Assembly (NCBI RefSeq): GCF_012489685.1
Contig: NC_080046.1
Coordinates: forward strand, 39,705,176 to 39,769,175
DNA: 64,000 nucleotides
Direction: 5' to 3'
From: Lotus japonicus
Lineage: Eukaryota; Streptophyta; Magnoliopsida; Fabales; Fabaceae
Under the pieces are notes generated by a model, which saw only the letters and a list, made by a program, of their open reading frames with translations, was not told the origin of the DNA and did not search any database. The position numbers and the translations under genes are program-made. The first letter of the stretch is position 1; each line of letters starts with the position of its first letter. Positions 1-8,960 of this stretch are shown piece by piece.

Positions 1-78
1 TGTGTTTATTACATGATTATTGTAACGAATTGTTAATATAATTCTCGTGCATCGCACGGGTAACAGGCTATTTCCTAG
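1..78 (+). mobile_element. Helitron 3' end (truncated by window edge)
   Basis: A short hairpin (CGTGC, loop ATC, GCACG at 46-58) is followed 16 bases later by CTAG at 75-78 and then a T. A GC-rich hairpin plus CTRR-T is the known 3' terminus of Helitrons, which leave no target duplication. The body would lie upstream of the window. Similar hairpins near 15.95, 16.2 and 17.15 kb point to a family present several times here. Only the terminus is visible, so the assignment is moderate. Confidence 0.5.
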
Positions 79-79
79 T

Positions 80-1170
80 GTATAATTAGGCCGTGTACTA
101 GGCATCGTCAATCCGATCATTTTCTTAGGCTCCAAAATAAAATTAACACCTATATAACATATACTATTAAAACTTAAGGGAGGTAACAGAACAATAAAAA
201 ATTGTGTCATTTTTTTTTCGTGTCTGATGCTCTTAAGAAGTGTAGCTTTGTCCGAGTGTTTTGTACTAGCAAACTTACATTTTCCAAAATATAAACTATT
301 AAAATATCCATTATTTTTATATTCTCAAAATTGAAAAATTAATTTGTGGTTACTCATAAACGTTAGCTTTTACAACTTATATATATTTATAGTATTGTAC
401 AAGTTTGCTTTTCACTCATTGTTTCTCCTCTAAAAAAATAAAAATTTTGAAGTTTTTGTCTTAAAGTGAATTATCAAAGGAGATACTTGATATCAAAGTG
501 TTGAAAAATCTCTCATTGTTCATTTCTTGCCTGCAAGTTTCTATTGTTCACCATTTTTATTTATTTTGCAGAATTTGTTTATTTTATATTATTGAATTCT
601 TATTCATTGCAAGAGAAAACGTCTCATAGGAAGTATGAATTTGTTTGAGAAACTAAAAAATTAATATAAAAAAATTATAATTTATATGATATATTAAGTC
701 TTTTAAAAAGTTTTGTCAAAAGAAAATCAGTTTAACATTTTCGCCTTAAATCCCAAAATATTTATACATGACCCTGTTATATAATAAATATTGTATTAGA
801 GGGGAAGAGAGCGTCTCTTCTCATAGAACATAGACTAGTCAATAGACAAGGGTGGGTAATGTACTCTAGTGGATATTGATGGACACATAATTTTCTTTCT
901 GTAACTCTTTTATTATCGTATTTTATCATATATTGTATTATTACTTATTTCTCTTCCTCTTCTCATTTTTTTCTAATTTTTATTTTGGTGTTTCCACACA
1001 CATTGATATCTAACTAAACATTATTGTTTTAAAAATGACTAGATCTCAAATTATAAAGCAAATAAGAGTTTAGATACATCACAGTTCAGTTTTTTCACTG
1101 TATATTTTCTATCACTATCATATATTATAACTCATTCATATTTTTTATCTTCATAACTCATCTAAGTGAG
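80..1170. other. AT-rich intergenic DNA, no gene seen
   Basis: About 1.1 kb of AT-rich sequence with short homopolymer runs. I see no convincing ORF, tRNA or terminal repeats. It ends at the target duplication of the MULE that follows. Confidence 0.6.
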
Positions 1171-1179
1171 ATTAATTAA

Positions 1180-2093
1180 GGGAAAAACTTACATACAGTT
1201 GCTTATGTGCTGTTTGTACTGTTTTCCAATTAAAAAGTGGCATTTGGATTTTCTTTTTCACATAAGATATTAATAAAACCCACACACCCACTTTGTGAAC
1301 GACGATAACCCCCACCCACTTTCTCTGTCTCAATTTCCATGTCCGACACGGCTGCTCAGGCCACCCATCGGAGGAACGTACTGCCGTCGAAGTCGAACGG
1401 AATAGTTCTAGAGAAGTGCACCTGCTCGTGTTGGCCCTGAGCCTGGTGGTGGTGGTTGAAAATCATGGGGGGACTGTCGTGATTGTTGTCTTTCCCAGCG
1501 GCGGCGGCGTTCTGGTTTTTGTCTTCATCATCTTCATTACCCAATTTTTGTTGGGCATGAAATTGTTCATGTATTCTTCCTGTAATTGGCGGTGGAGCAT
1601 TTCAATTGTGGTCTGATGTTGTTGTGATTCAGATCTAGGGTTACTAAAATGTAAACTGAGGCAGTTATTGTAACAAATATTGTTGTTAGGACTTATTATT
1701 GTGGCTAATTTTTAAATCTCATAACAGGGAACCAAAGGCGTTTCCTCCTGGAATCATCTTCATGACTTCATCCTTAGTTTTGAAAGAAAAATGTCTTGTA
1801 ATGATTCCATCAGTTTCAAGCTTCCCTAATTATTTTGGTGTATGAGAAAAGTGGGGATTTAGATGGACAACGGTTCCTCTATTGGGGGTGGCTTGAGCAG
1901 CAGCACCCACATAGAAAAATGGTAATTTGTGAAGTTCCTCCGACGGGAAACGAAACAGAGAGGTTATGGAGGTTATAAATTCTAAGGTGGGTGGTTTTAT
2001 TAATATCTTATGTGGAAAAGAAAATTCAAATGTCACATTTTAATTGAAAAACAGTACAAACAGCACATAAGCAACTGCATGTAAGTTTTTCCC
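1180..2093. mobile_element. Non-autonomous Mutator-like element (MULE)
   Basis: The element is bounded by long terminal inverted repeats of roughly 110-120 bp (about 1180-1295 and 1975-2093) that begin GGGAAAAACTTACAT and end with its reverse complement. Identical 9-bp direct repeats ATTAATTAA flank it at 1171-1179 and 2094-2102. Long TIRs plus a 9-bp duplication are diagnostic of the Mutator superfamily. No transposase is encoded. The roughly 680-bp interior is more GC-rich than its surroundings and reads like gene sequence on the minus strand, so a Pack-MULE with captured host DNA is likely. Confidence 0.85.
1356..2033 (-). pseudogene. Gene-like filling of the MULE (captured fragment candidate)
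   Basis: Read on the minus strand the interior holds open stretches broken by stops. One runs from the right arm to about 1830 and contains the stretch FYVGAAAQATPNRGTVVHLN. Another near 1730-1800 includes KDEVMKMIPGGNAFGSL. A 62-aa ORF at 1356-1544 is acidic and then His/Gln-rich and ends FDFDGSTFLRWVA. The codon-like composition differs from the AT-rich flanks. I cannot name the donor gene. It may be exons of one gene in captured order, but the splice structure is not resolved. Confidence 0.4.
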
Positions 2094-2417
2094 ATTAATT
2101 AAAGTGAATATAATTATTTTTCCAATAAGCAAAATGGCCATAGCCATCTAATGCTAGTGGCAATCACTTTCAAGTTTCACCTCGCACCGGCTGGTTGTCC
2201 TTATATATATATATTTTTTTTTTTTTTTTTTGGTCAATATTGTCCTTATATACGACATAGCCTGCGCTTTGAGATGGACTCTAATTTGGCGATGACCTGA
2301 CTTTGGCCCAACCACAAACACCCTTTTGAACAAACGTAAGCATCTAATTTAAATATTTAATTAAGTGAAACCAAACAAAATCCACACCGACTCACGGTCA
2401 CCTCGATCTGCTCCACA

Positions 2418-2427
2418 CTATAAATAC
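2418..2427 (+). promoter_or_regulatory. TATA box of membrane-protein paralogue 1
   Basis: CTATAAATAC lies 44 bases upstream of the ATG at 2472. The identical 10-mer precedes paralogue 3 (38890-38899) and lies, displaced, beside the element that separates paralogue 2 from its upstream DNA (12255-12264). This conservation supports a real core promoter. Confidence 0.7.
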
Positions 2428-2471
2428 GCCCTTTAACTGTTTTCTCTTTCATCTTGTTAGTTCTTATCCTC

Positions 2472-2873
2472 ATGGACAAGGCCAGGTACAGTTTCCTCAT
2501 AGCATTGCTTCTAAGTTTAATTTCAATTAAGTACGACGGCTCTAATACAAATCCATTTCAGCAATCATCCCCAACATTGCTAGTTATCATTATGGCCATT
2601 TCTTCTCATGCTATGGCCGCATCCGCAGCTAACATGAGCTTGCGAATTACTTCAATTGTGTTCCACTTGTCCGGTGTAGCTGCTTGTGAGCTGTTGCTGT
2701 GGATTCTCCTCCCTGACTTTTGGTTTACCATTGTCATCAACTTGCTCCTTTCACTGCAGCTTCTCTTGCCCTGTTTCGTTAACTGCATCAATAACATCAA
2801 CATCAGAGAGCTCCTCCGTCGTGATGGTGGTGACACGGCTCAAATCCAAAATATAGAATCCCCTCCTGCGTGA
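2472..2873 (+). CDS. Small multi-pass membrane protein, paralogue 1
   Basis: A 133-aa intronless ORF of unknown function. It opens MDKARYSF and has hydrophobic segments at about residues 6-18, 33-55 (Ala-rich, SSHAMAASAA), 60-80 and 82-105, suggesting three or four membrane spans. The polar C-terminus is rich in charged residues (INIRELLRR) and faces water. An in-frame ATG lies 18 bases upstream, but all three paralogues align from MDKA, so I start there. It closely resembles the ORFs at 7646 and 38414. I recognise no named domain. A TATA box 44 bases upstream and an uninterrupted frame suggest it is expressible. Confidence 0.75.
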   Translation: MDKARYSFLIALLLSLISIKYDGSNTNPFQQSSPTLLVIIMAISSHAMAASAANMSLRITSIVFHLSGVAACELLLWILLPDFWFTIVINLLLSLQLLLPCFVNCINNINIRELLRRDGGDTAQIQNIESPPA

Positions 2874-3501
2874 CGGTGCGATTGCTCCAGCGTTTTTGTT
2901 AAGAATAAAAAACCCCTTTGGGTTTACTCAAATAAATTGAAGTATGGATAGTTAGACTTATATAACTTATGAAGAATCCTTAGGTGGTGGTAATTTACAC
3001 GGGTCATCCATCAAGTCCAAAATATGGAAAATCACATCAGTGGAATATAATTTCTTTTTTCACGTATTACCGGTTTTGATAAAAATTCCCCTTTTTGAAT
3101 CATTATTTATTCTGCTTCTTTACTGAAATAAATTGAAGTATTGGACTGCAAAACCCGGTGTTAAGACCCGACCAGATTAAGCCGGATCGGACTCGGCACA
3201 ATACATTTAAAAAAGGCCCACTGCCAGACCCGGTACCGGGTTGGGACGGGTCGGGGTTGATGCATGCTCAAGTCACCCGTCCCGTCCCTAATAGACATGT
3301 TTCCATGAACAAATTTCAGTTGCAAGCATGGAGAAGGGTGGTTTTTTCATTCTGTAAAAAGAGGAAAGTAGTTTTGAAGAACGAGAAGAGATGGGGAAAC
3401 GTGTCTAGCTTCTTAAAATGATTAAGGTGTGTTTAATTTTTCTATACTTTTAATGAATGAAATTGTTATTTTTTAATAGGCAAATCTTAGTTGTTAATTG
3501 T
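2874..3501. repeat. 3' flank of paralogue 1, duplicated beside paralogue 2
   Basis: Several stretches recur downstream of paralogue 2. Text around 2985-3140 (ACACGGGTCATC, AATCACATCAGTG, CTGCTTCTTTACT) matches 8170-8395, and 3330-3460 (GTGGTTTTTTCATTCTG, AAACGTGTCTAGCTT) matches 8780-8920. The duplication therefore copied gene plus roughly 600 bp of 3' DNA. A GC-rich patch at 3160-3290 with CCGGTACCGGG-type motifs has no counterpart and resembles ends of hAT-like elements. No gene seen. Confidence 0.6.
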
Positions 3502-3503
3502 TA

Positions 3504-3817
3504 CTCCCTTCGTTCCAAAATGTAAGTTGATTTAAAATTTATATCATATTCCAAAATATAAGTTGTTTTGCAAAACCAATGCACTTTTTCTCTCTTTCTT
3601 CCTTATATACTCTCATTTAATATTATATCTCTTAATTACCACCTTCAATTTTCACCTATGACAACTTTCACTATCCACTTAATCAATAATAACATTTCTC
3701 TCTCCTTAATATAACACAACTTTAAATAGGGGTATTTTAATCAAAAAAATTATCAATTAATGAGCTCTTAAACAATGTGCACAACCTAAAACAACCTACA
3801 TTTTGGAACGGAGGGAG
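3504..3817. mobile_element. Stowaway-type MITE
   Basis: The ends are CTCCCTTCGTTCCAAAAT and its near-perfect inverse ATTTTGGAACGGAGGGAG, flanked on both sides by TA (3502-3503 and 3818-3819). CTCCCTCCGTTCC termini with a TA target duplication define Stowaway MITEs of the Tc1/mariner superfamily. At 314 bp, AT-rich and non-coding, it fits the family. A partial internal copy of the end motif (CATATTCCAAAATATAAG) follows the left terminus. Confidence 0.9.
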
Positions 3818-5954
3818 TAGTAAATTAGTTCTTTCACCAGCATTTGAACCATGGCCCTTCACCCTACAAATCCTTTCATTTCTCTTTGCTCACCACCTTA
3901 ATATTTATTCAAGTCACTCTTAAATTCATAAAATTAAAAAAAAAACTAATAACTATTTTTTTCGCCCGTCGTACTTTTAAAGTGCATAAACTTTAAAGTG
4001 CAAACGTTATGCACTTTAAAGTGCTAACGTGACTTTGTAGATGGGTTCAGTCATACAAACCAATGTTCTGAAAACCGGACATGTCATTGAACCAATGGAG
4101 GTACTAGTTTAAGGTTTAAAGGTCGAACCGAGGTCCAAACCGTTAGTAATAAAATAATGCTTAAAATATCATTAGTACTAATACTTATCTTATTACTCTT
4201 AAATTTAAACCCAAATTTAAGTTTAATTACATGTAATATTTATAATGCCTATATAAAAACATGAAATAATATTATAGAGATTATCAAGTAAACAGAATAA
4301 TATTTCTTTAAAAAAAATAAACTGAATAATATTGAATTTTTATAAAGTCAATAAATATTATATGTTTTAGTATATATTTAAAAAAAAATGAAACAAGTTT
4401 TTGTATTTTGAAACAAACAACGGTATATATATTTTGGAATCAAACAACCGTTATATATATTGGAAACAGGTTGGTAAAAATAAGGCTAAAAAGGAGTTGT
4501 TGCCTTTGATGTTTTAGCTTTGTGCAAAAGTCGCATGTACTCTTTTTTTTCTATGTTTCTGCCCTCGATGTTTCACAAATGTACAACGTTTGTCCCTCTG
4601 TCGTTAAAAAAAGGACGACATGGCGGTTAAATGTCATGTAAGCATCCTACGTGGCGTGACACGTCATTAAACGAAAAATCAGAAATTAGAAAGTGGAGTG
4701 GGGGAGATTCGAACTCAAGACTTGAAAGTGACAAAACAACCACTTAACTAATTAAGCTACACAATCAATTTGTAAATTTATGAACTAAGTTTTATTTATA
4801 TATTCATCTTCATCTACAATCTCAAAATCTCTTCATCTTCTTTCTATATTCATCTTCATCTACAATGTCAAAATAAAAGTAAAAAAGAGAAGGAAAATAA
4901 ATCAGAATCAAAAGTTGTCCTAGTCAGCTAGCCAAATCACCCGTCGCCAGAGCTCCAGGCTCCGACGAGGACCTGCCCCTAACACTTTACAAATGAGAGG
5001 ATCCCTTTTTTATATTTTCCGGCGAGGGACCTAGTTCAGACGACGACTCAAAGACAAAGAGTAATATGAGGATTAACCTTTCAAATAATTTGCAAATGAA
5101 AATACAGTAGTTGTTAGTTGTTGTGTTCTCGAAATACATAAATGAAACACTCGACCCGTCCCAAATAGACATTAAGATGGTTTTAATTGTCGCTAACTTA
5201 ATATTTATCAACGACGTAAATACAAGTGAATTTTTAGCTGTCGGTAAATTTTATTGTGACTTTTTAGTGGTTACCGATAACCATCGATAGAACTTTTCTT
5301 GTTGTTTCCCCCCAACCTCCAAGACACCCACATCCTTAACCCCAAACGACTAAGCATAACCGCCCATCATCACGACACGCTTCGTACTCATTCGCTTCTT
5401 CAAACACCACTTCCCAATCTCCCATCACCACCTCCCACATCAACATCATCACCATCCCTAATTTTACCCTTTAAGCCCTCATCTTCACCACCCACCTTCC
5501 CTTTCACCCTCCTCAACTCCTCATCACTCACCTTCTTTTTCTTCATTTTCAACCCCAAAATCTCACAATCCTTCCCTCTTCTGAGCACTCATCACTCAAT
5601 AAGAGAGGCCATGTGAGAAGAAGAATTGAAGGGAAGAAGAAGACATATGAATATTAATTTAAGGTTACATATTACTAAAATTAAACATCATTATTAATGA
5701 AATGACATGTCATGCCACATAACGAAGTAATGCAGACTCTCAATTATCTGACTCAGCACATAACATATGAATATTAACGACGAAGACTAACTTTACATAT
5801 TTCAATTCATCTAAAATGTGAAGTTTATCTCTCAAAATACTCTTTTTAGCATTTAACTCATTCAAAAAATGAACTCTTCATCCTAAATAAATAATATAGT
5901 ATTTGAAAATGCATTATTATATTTTTACTTTTATATATATATATATATAGGCCG
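3818..5954. other. Unassigned AT-rich DNA with low-complexity ORFs
   Basis: No convincing gene. Notable items: a short inverted repeat built on ACTTTAAAGTGC at 3974-4022, a tRNA-like stretch at about 4700-4770, a twice-used CTTTCTATATTCATCTTCATC-like motif near 4805-4860, and a C/T-rich Pro/Ser ORF at 5299-5616 that looks compositional rather than coding. A (TA)n run at 5934-5949 abuts the broken retrotransposon. Confidence 0.5.
4700..4770 (-). repeat. tRNA-like (SINE-type) sequence
   Basis: On the minus strand a stretch like a pol III A box (TAGCTTAATTAGTTAAGTGG, 4759-4740) is followed by a B-box-like GAGTTCGAATCTC (4716-4704). The spacing suits a tRNA, but the stems do not form a clean cloverleaf. 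It is best read as a tRNA-derived repeat, not a functional tRNA. Confidence 0.35.
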
Positions 5955-7258
5955 GGATGGCAAATGCAAGAAGTGGGCAAGGCGGGGAGTAATGAGGTTA
6001 TGAGAGCTCCCTGAATCCACTAGAACCTGGAATTGGTGGCCCTTAATGGTGCCCGGAAACTTGAGTGTTTTTGGAGATGGCGCTCCAGTGAGCACCAAGT
6101 CAGAAACGTGGAAGAAGATAGCCTCTTCATCCTCTGCGCACGCAATGGCCTGAATTGGGTCAATCTCGGGGTCAGATTCCCCGTTCTGGTCACCATTTGG
6201 CTCGTCAATTTGGAGCAATAAGAACTGCTTAGATTGACAGCAATGGCCCTGGACGTATTTTTCGTCACAATTAAAGCGAGGCCCAAAGCTCGCCGCTCCT
6301 GCATTTGCGTGGGTGTGAGGCGCTTGATGGTGAAAGGAGATGAGGGTTTGGCCGGTTGTGAGGAAGTAGTCCCCGGAAGCGAGGAGCGTATGGCTGGAGA
6401 GGATGAAGTTGGTTGGCCGTGGGAGAAGGGGGCCCCTGGGCGGTTGAATCGGCCCGGAAAAGCCCGATTATCCTTCAGCTTGGATTCCACGAGCTTGGCT
6501 AACCCAATGGCCTGGGAGACGGAGTAGGGTCGCAGGATGCTAAGTTCCTTGTTAATGTCAGGGTGCAAGCCAGACAAAAAGCAATTGAGCATGATTTCTA
6601 GGGTCAAACCAAAGACCTGATTGCAGATTTTCTCAAACCGTTTTTGGTATTCAGCCATAGAGGAGATTTGTTTCAGCTTAAATAACTCTTGCTGATGATT
6701 TTCATAAGTAGAAGGTCCAAACCTTAGAGTGAGGGCTCTGGTGAATTCCTCCCATGTAGACAATTGATTGTTGTTTGACATCCATTTGTACCAGCTGAGA
6801 GCATCCTCAGTCATGTAAAAAGCCATCAGATCTAAGCGTTGAGATGGAGGAAGTTGATGGAATTGAAAATATTGCTCAACTTTGAAAAGCCAATCCAGTG
6901 GGTCAGATCCATCGAACGCAATGAGCTGAAGCTTCATGTGTTTGGGAAGGTGAGCTGGTTGGTGTGGAAGGTTGAAACCTGATGATGAGCTCGGAACCCC
7001 TAAGTTAGTTCCCGGATGAAGATGAGCAGGGCCAGGTCCTGGGCCATTGAATCCGAGTGGGGGACGAGGTGGTGGTTGTCCTGGGTTGGTTGTTGGCAGC
7101 TCAGTGAGGGTAGTGATTTGCTGAGAGAGGTGTTGGAGGATGGAGGTGAAAGCCTCATTTCTGGAATCATGGAAATCCTGTTGCTGAACCAAGGAAGAGA
7201 GCTGGTCAGCAATGGTAGATAATGGGTCTGGAGGAGGTAGTGGGGGAGGAGAAGCCAT
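5955..7258 (-). pseudogene. Ty3/gypsy gag and protease start, frameshifted
   Basis: Gag starts at MASPPPLPPP, only 19 bases after the LTR end. A proline-rich N-terminus is followed by the retrotransposon gag core (FDGSDPLDWLFKVEQYFQF and MTEDALSWYKWM, about residues 110-160) and a basic Ser/Pro-rich stretch. The zinc knuckle survives only in another frame as FNCDEKYVQGHC, with its first Cys replaced. A frameshift near 6270 therefore separates gag from the reading frame that carries protease motif DSGSSHN (about 6012-6032). The reading ends where the element meets (TA)n. It is not translatable as a gag-protease. Confidence 0.8.
5990..6120 (-). repeat. Inverted copy of the protease segment at the inversion breakpoint
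   Basis: About 120 bp here is almost identical, in opposite orientation, to 8961-9084. Both encode FFHVSDLVLTGAPSPKTLKF and the DSGSSHN protease motif. One element should carry this region once. The pair sits exactly at the two ends of the inverted segment, as expected when staggered breaks are filled in before rejoining. The minus-strand copy continues about 35-50 bases further into the protease before it meets the (TA)n tract. Confidence 0.7.
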
Positions 7259-7277
7259 AGAGAATGAAAGCACTAAA

Positions 7278-7610
7278 TGATAGAGAGATGACTCTATCTA
7301 TACAACCCTAGCAGAACCTTTAAAGAGAAAAGAAGGAAGAAAACAACGAAAAATGGTGTGCAAAGCACTTTTCTGATGATTCATTAATGGGAAAACAATA
7401 CATTTTAAGTAATTGGATAGTGACCCCATCTAATGGGAATCTTCTGGATACTAGGAATAGCTAGCAATAGCTGTCACATACTAGAATATTCTAAAAGATA
7501 ACAGACAATATTAATAGATATTTAGATATTAGCTTCAACGGTAACGAGCTGGCTTCCTTGGATCTCTTTTGGGCCTGGCCCGTTTCTTAGTTCCTGGCCC
7601 AATGCCATCA
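7278..7610 (-). mobile_element. 5' LTR of the inverted Ty3/gypsy half
   Basis: A 333-bp LTR, TG...CA, on the minus strand and near-identical to 11909-12241; a few substitutions are visible. Homology between the two copies stops exactly at TGATGGCATT, which fixes the LTR edge. The leader between LTR and gag ATG (7277-7259) shows no tRNA-iMet primer site, so the priming mode is unclear. Confidence 0.85.
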
Positions 7611-7615
7611 CATTC
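7611..7615. repeat. Target-site duplication, 5' side (CATTC)
   Basis: CATTC reads GAATG on the element's strand and equals 12242-12246. It lies 30 bases before the ATG of paralogue 2, so the element entered that gene's 5' leader. Confidence 0.75.
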
Positions 7616-7645
7616 ACCTCAGTTAGGAATTTCTGATTATCCTTA

Positions 7646-8056
7646 ATGGACAAGGCCAGGTACACTTACCCCATAATATTGCTATTGAGTTTGATTTCAA
7701 TCAAGTATGAGGGCTCTGATACCAATCCATTTCAGCAACCATCCCCAACATTGTTTGTTATCATCATGGCCATTTCTTCTCATGCTATGGCAGCATCTGC
7801 AGCAGCTGACATGAGCTTGCAAGTTACTTCAATTGTGTTCCACTTGTGTGGTGTAGCTGCTTGTGAGGCGTTGCTCTGGATTCTCCTCTCTGACTTTTGG
7901 TTTACCATTATCATCAACCTGCTCCTTTCACTCCAGCTTCTCTTGCCTTACTTCGTTAACTTCATCAGTAACATTAACATCAGACAGCTCCTAAGTCGTG
8001 CTGGTGGTGACATGGGTCATCAACTGCAAAACATGGAAGCTCCTCCTTCGGTGTAA
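7646..8056 (+). CDS. Small multi-pass membrane protein, paralogue 2 (promoter removed)
   Basis: A 136-aa intact ORF opening MDKARYTYP. It shares the layout of the other two copies: an N-terminal hydrophobic helix, an Ala-rich segment (SSHAMAASAAA, with one extra Ala), then two or three more hydrophobic segments and a polar tail. The 5' leader CTGATTATCCTTA matches that of paralogue 3. Only 35 bases upstream lies the LTR of the gypsy element, and the expected TATA box now sits beyond that element at 12255-12264. The frame is intact, so the event may be recent, or the LTR now supplies transcription. Function is unknown. Confidence 0.7.
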   Translation: MDKARYTYPIILLLSLISIKYEGSDTNPFQQPSPTLFVIIMAISSHAMAASAAADMSLQVTSIVFHLCGVAACEALLWILLSDFWFTIIINLLLSLQLLLPYFVNFISNINIRQLLSRAGGDMGHQLQNMEAPPSV

Positions 8057-8487
8057 CTGTGTGATTGCTCCAGCGTTTTTGTTAACAAAAACTCAAAAGG
8101 GTACGGGTTCGAATCACTTATTGCAGTGAAGCTTCTTTGCTGATGAAATAAATTGATGTATGGATACTTAACACGGGTCATCGAGCTAGACCAAAATTCC
8201 CCTTTTAAGCTCTATTTCGGTTAGGGTTACTTTTAAGAGAAAAGACAAGGTTTTGGCGGTGGTAACTAACACGGGTCATCGAGACCAAAATTCCCTTTTT
8301 TTGAATCACATCAGTGTTTTCTTTCACATTAATGTATTACCGTTTGGTTGAAAACTCCCCTTTTTTGAATCACTTATTGCTGCTTCTTTACTATATATGA
8401 ATATCACAGTAATTGTGTTGTGAAGGAATAAGAAGAAACATATAACTATTAAAGAATTTAAGAGAGGAAACAGGGTTACATAGACAA
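8057..8487. repeat. 3' flank of paralogue 2
   Basis: Homologous in patches to 2874-3140 behind paralogue 1. The phrase ACACGGGTCATCGAG occurs twice (about 8170 and 8270), so an internal tandem duplication arose in this copy. No gene seen. Confidence 0.5.
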
Positions 8488-8747
8488 TTTTAGCTAGCTT
8501 TGATTTCTTTGTCTGTAAGGGTCATAGTTTGATGGCTGGCCCCCTCTTATTTTGCTTTTTCCTGGGCTATACACTGTACTGCAGGGACATTGGTGTAGCA
8601 TAGTGGATGGATGCTTGCTTGTTAATTATGGGAAGGGCTGGGCATTTTTCCTTTGTAATACTTCATATACTCTTTGTTGTGTTGGGTTGACACACCCCTT
8701 GTGCTTTCAATTTTTAATATATTCTTTGGCTTTCCAAAAAAAAAAAA
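8488..8747 (+). mobile_element. 5'-truncated LINE 3' tail
   Basis: The sequence ends TTTAATATATTCTTTGGCTTTCC followed by a 12-base A run (8736-8747), the typical tail of plant L1-type LINEs. Imperfect 13-base repeats GTTACATAGACAA (8475-8487) and GTTACACTGACAA (8748-8760), with two mismatches, flank it as a target duplication. The insertion interrupts the paralogue 2 flank relative to that of paralogue 1. No coding capacity remains. Confidence 0.6.
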
Positions 8748-8960
8748 GTTACACTGACAAGCATCAGGAGAGGGGGTGGGGTGGTTTTTTCATTCTGACA
8801 AAACTCAAAAGAGGGAAGTGGTTTTGAAGAAGGAGAAGAGATGCGTGGGAAAACGTGTCTAGCTTTTTAAAATGACTAATCTGTGTTTAATTTTTTTATA
8901 CTTTTAATGAAACTTGTGGGTTTTGTAAAAATTTAGTATGAAAATCATTCTCTTTGCCGA

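Noticed and set aside
4704..4759. A functional tRNA gene
   Set aside because: The A and B box matches do not come with paired acceptor and anticodon stems.
5299..5616. A 105-aa Pro/Ser/Phe-rich ORF
   Set aside because: C/T-rich low-complexity sequence gives long open frames on both strands; there is no motif or promoter context.
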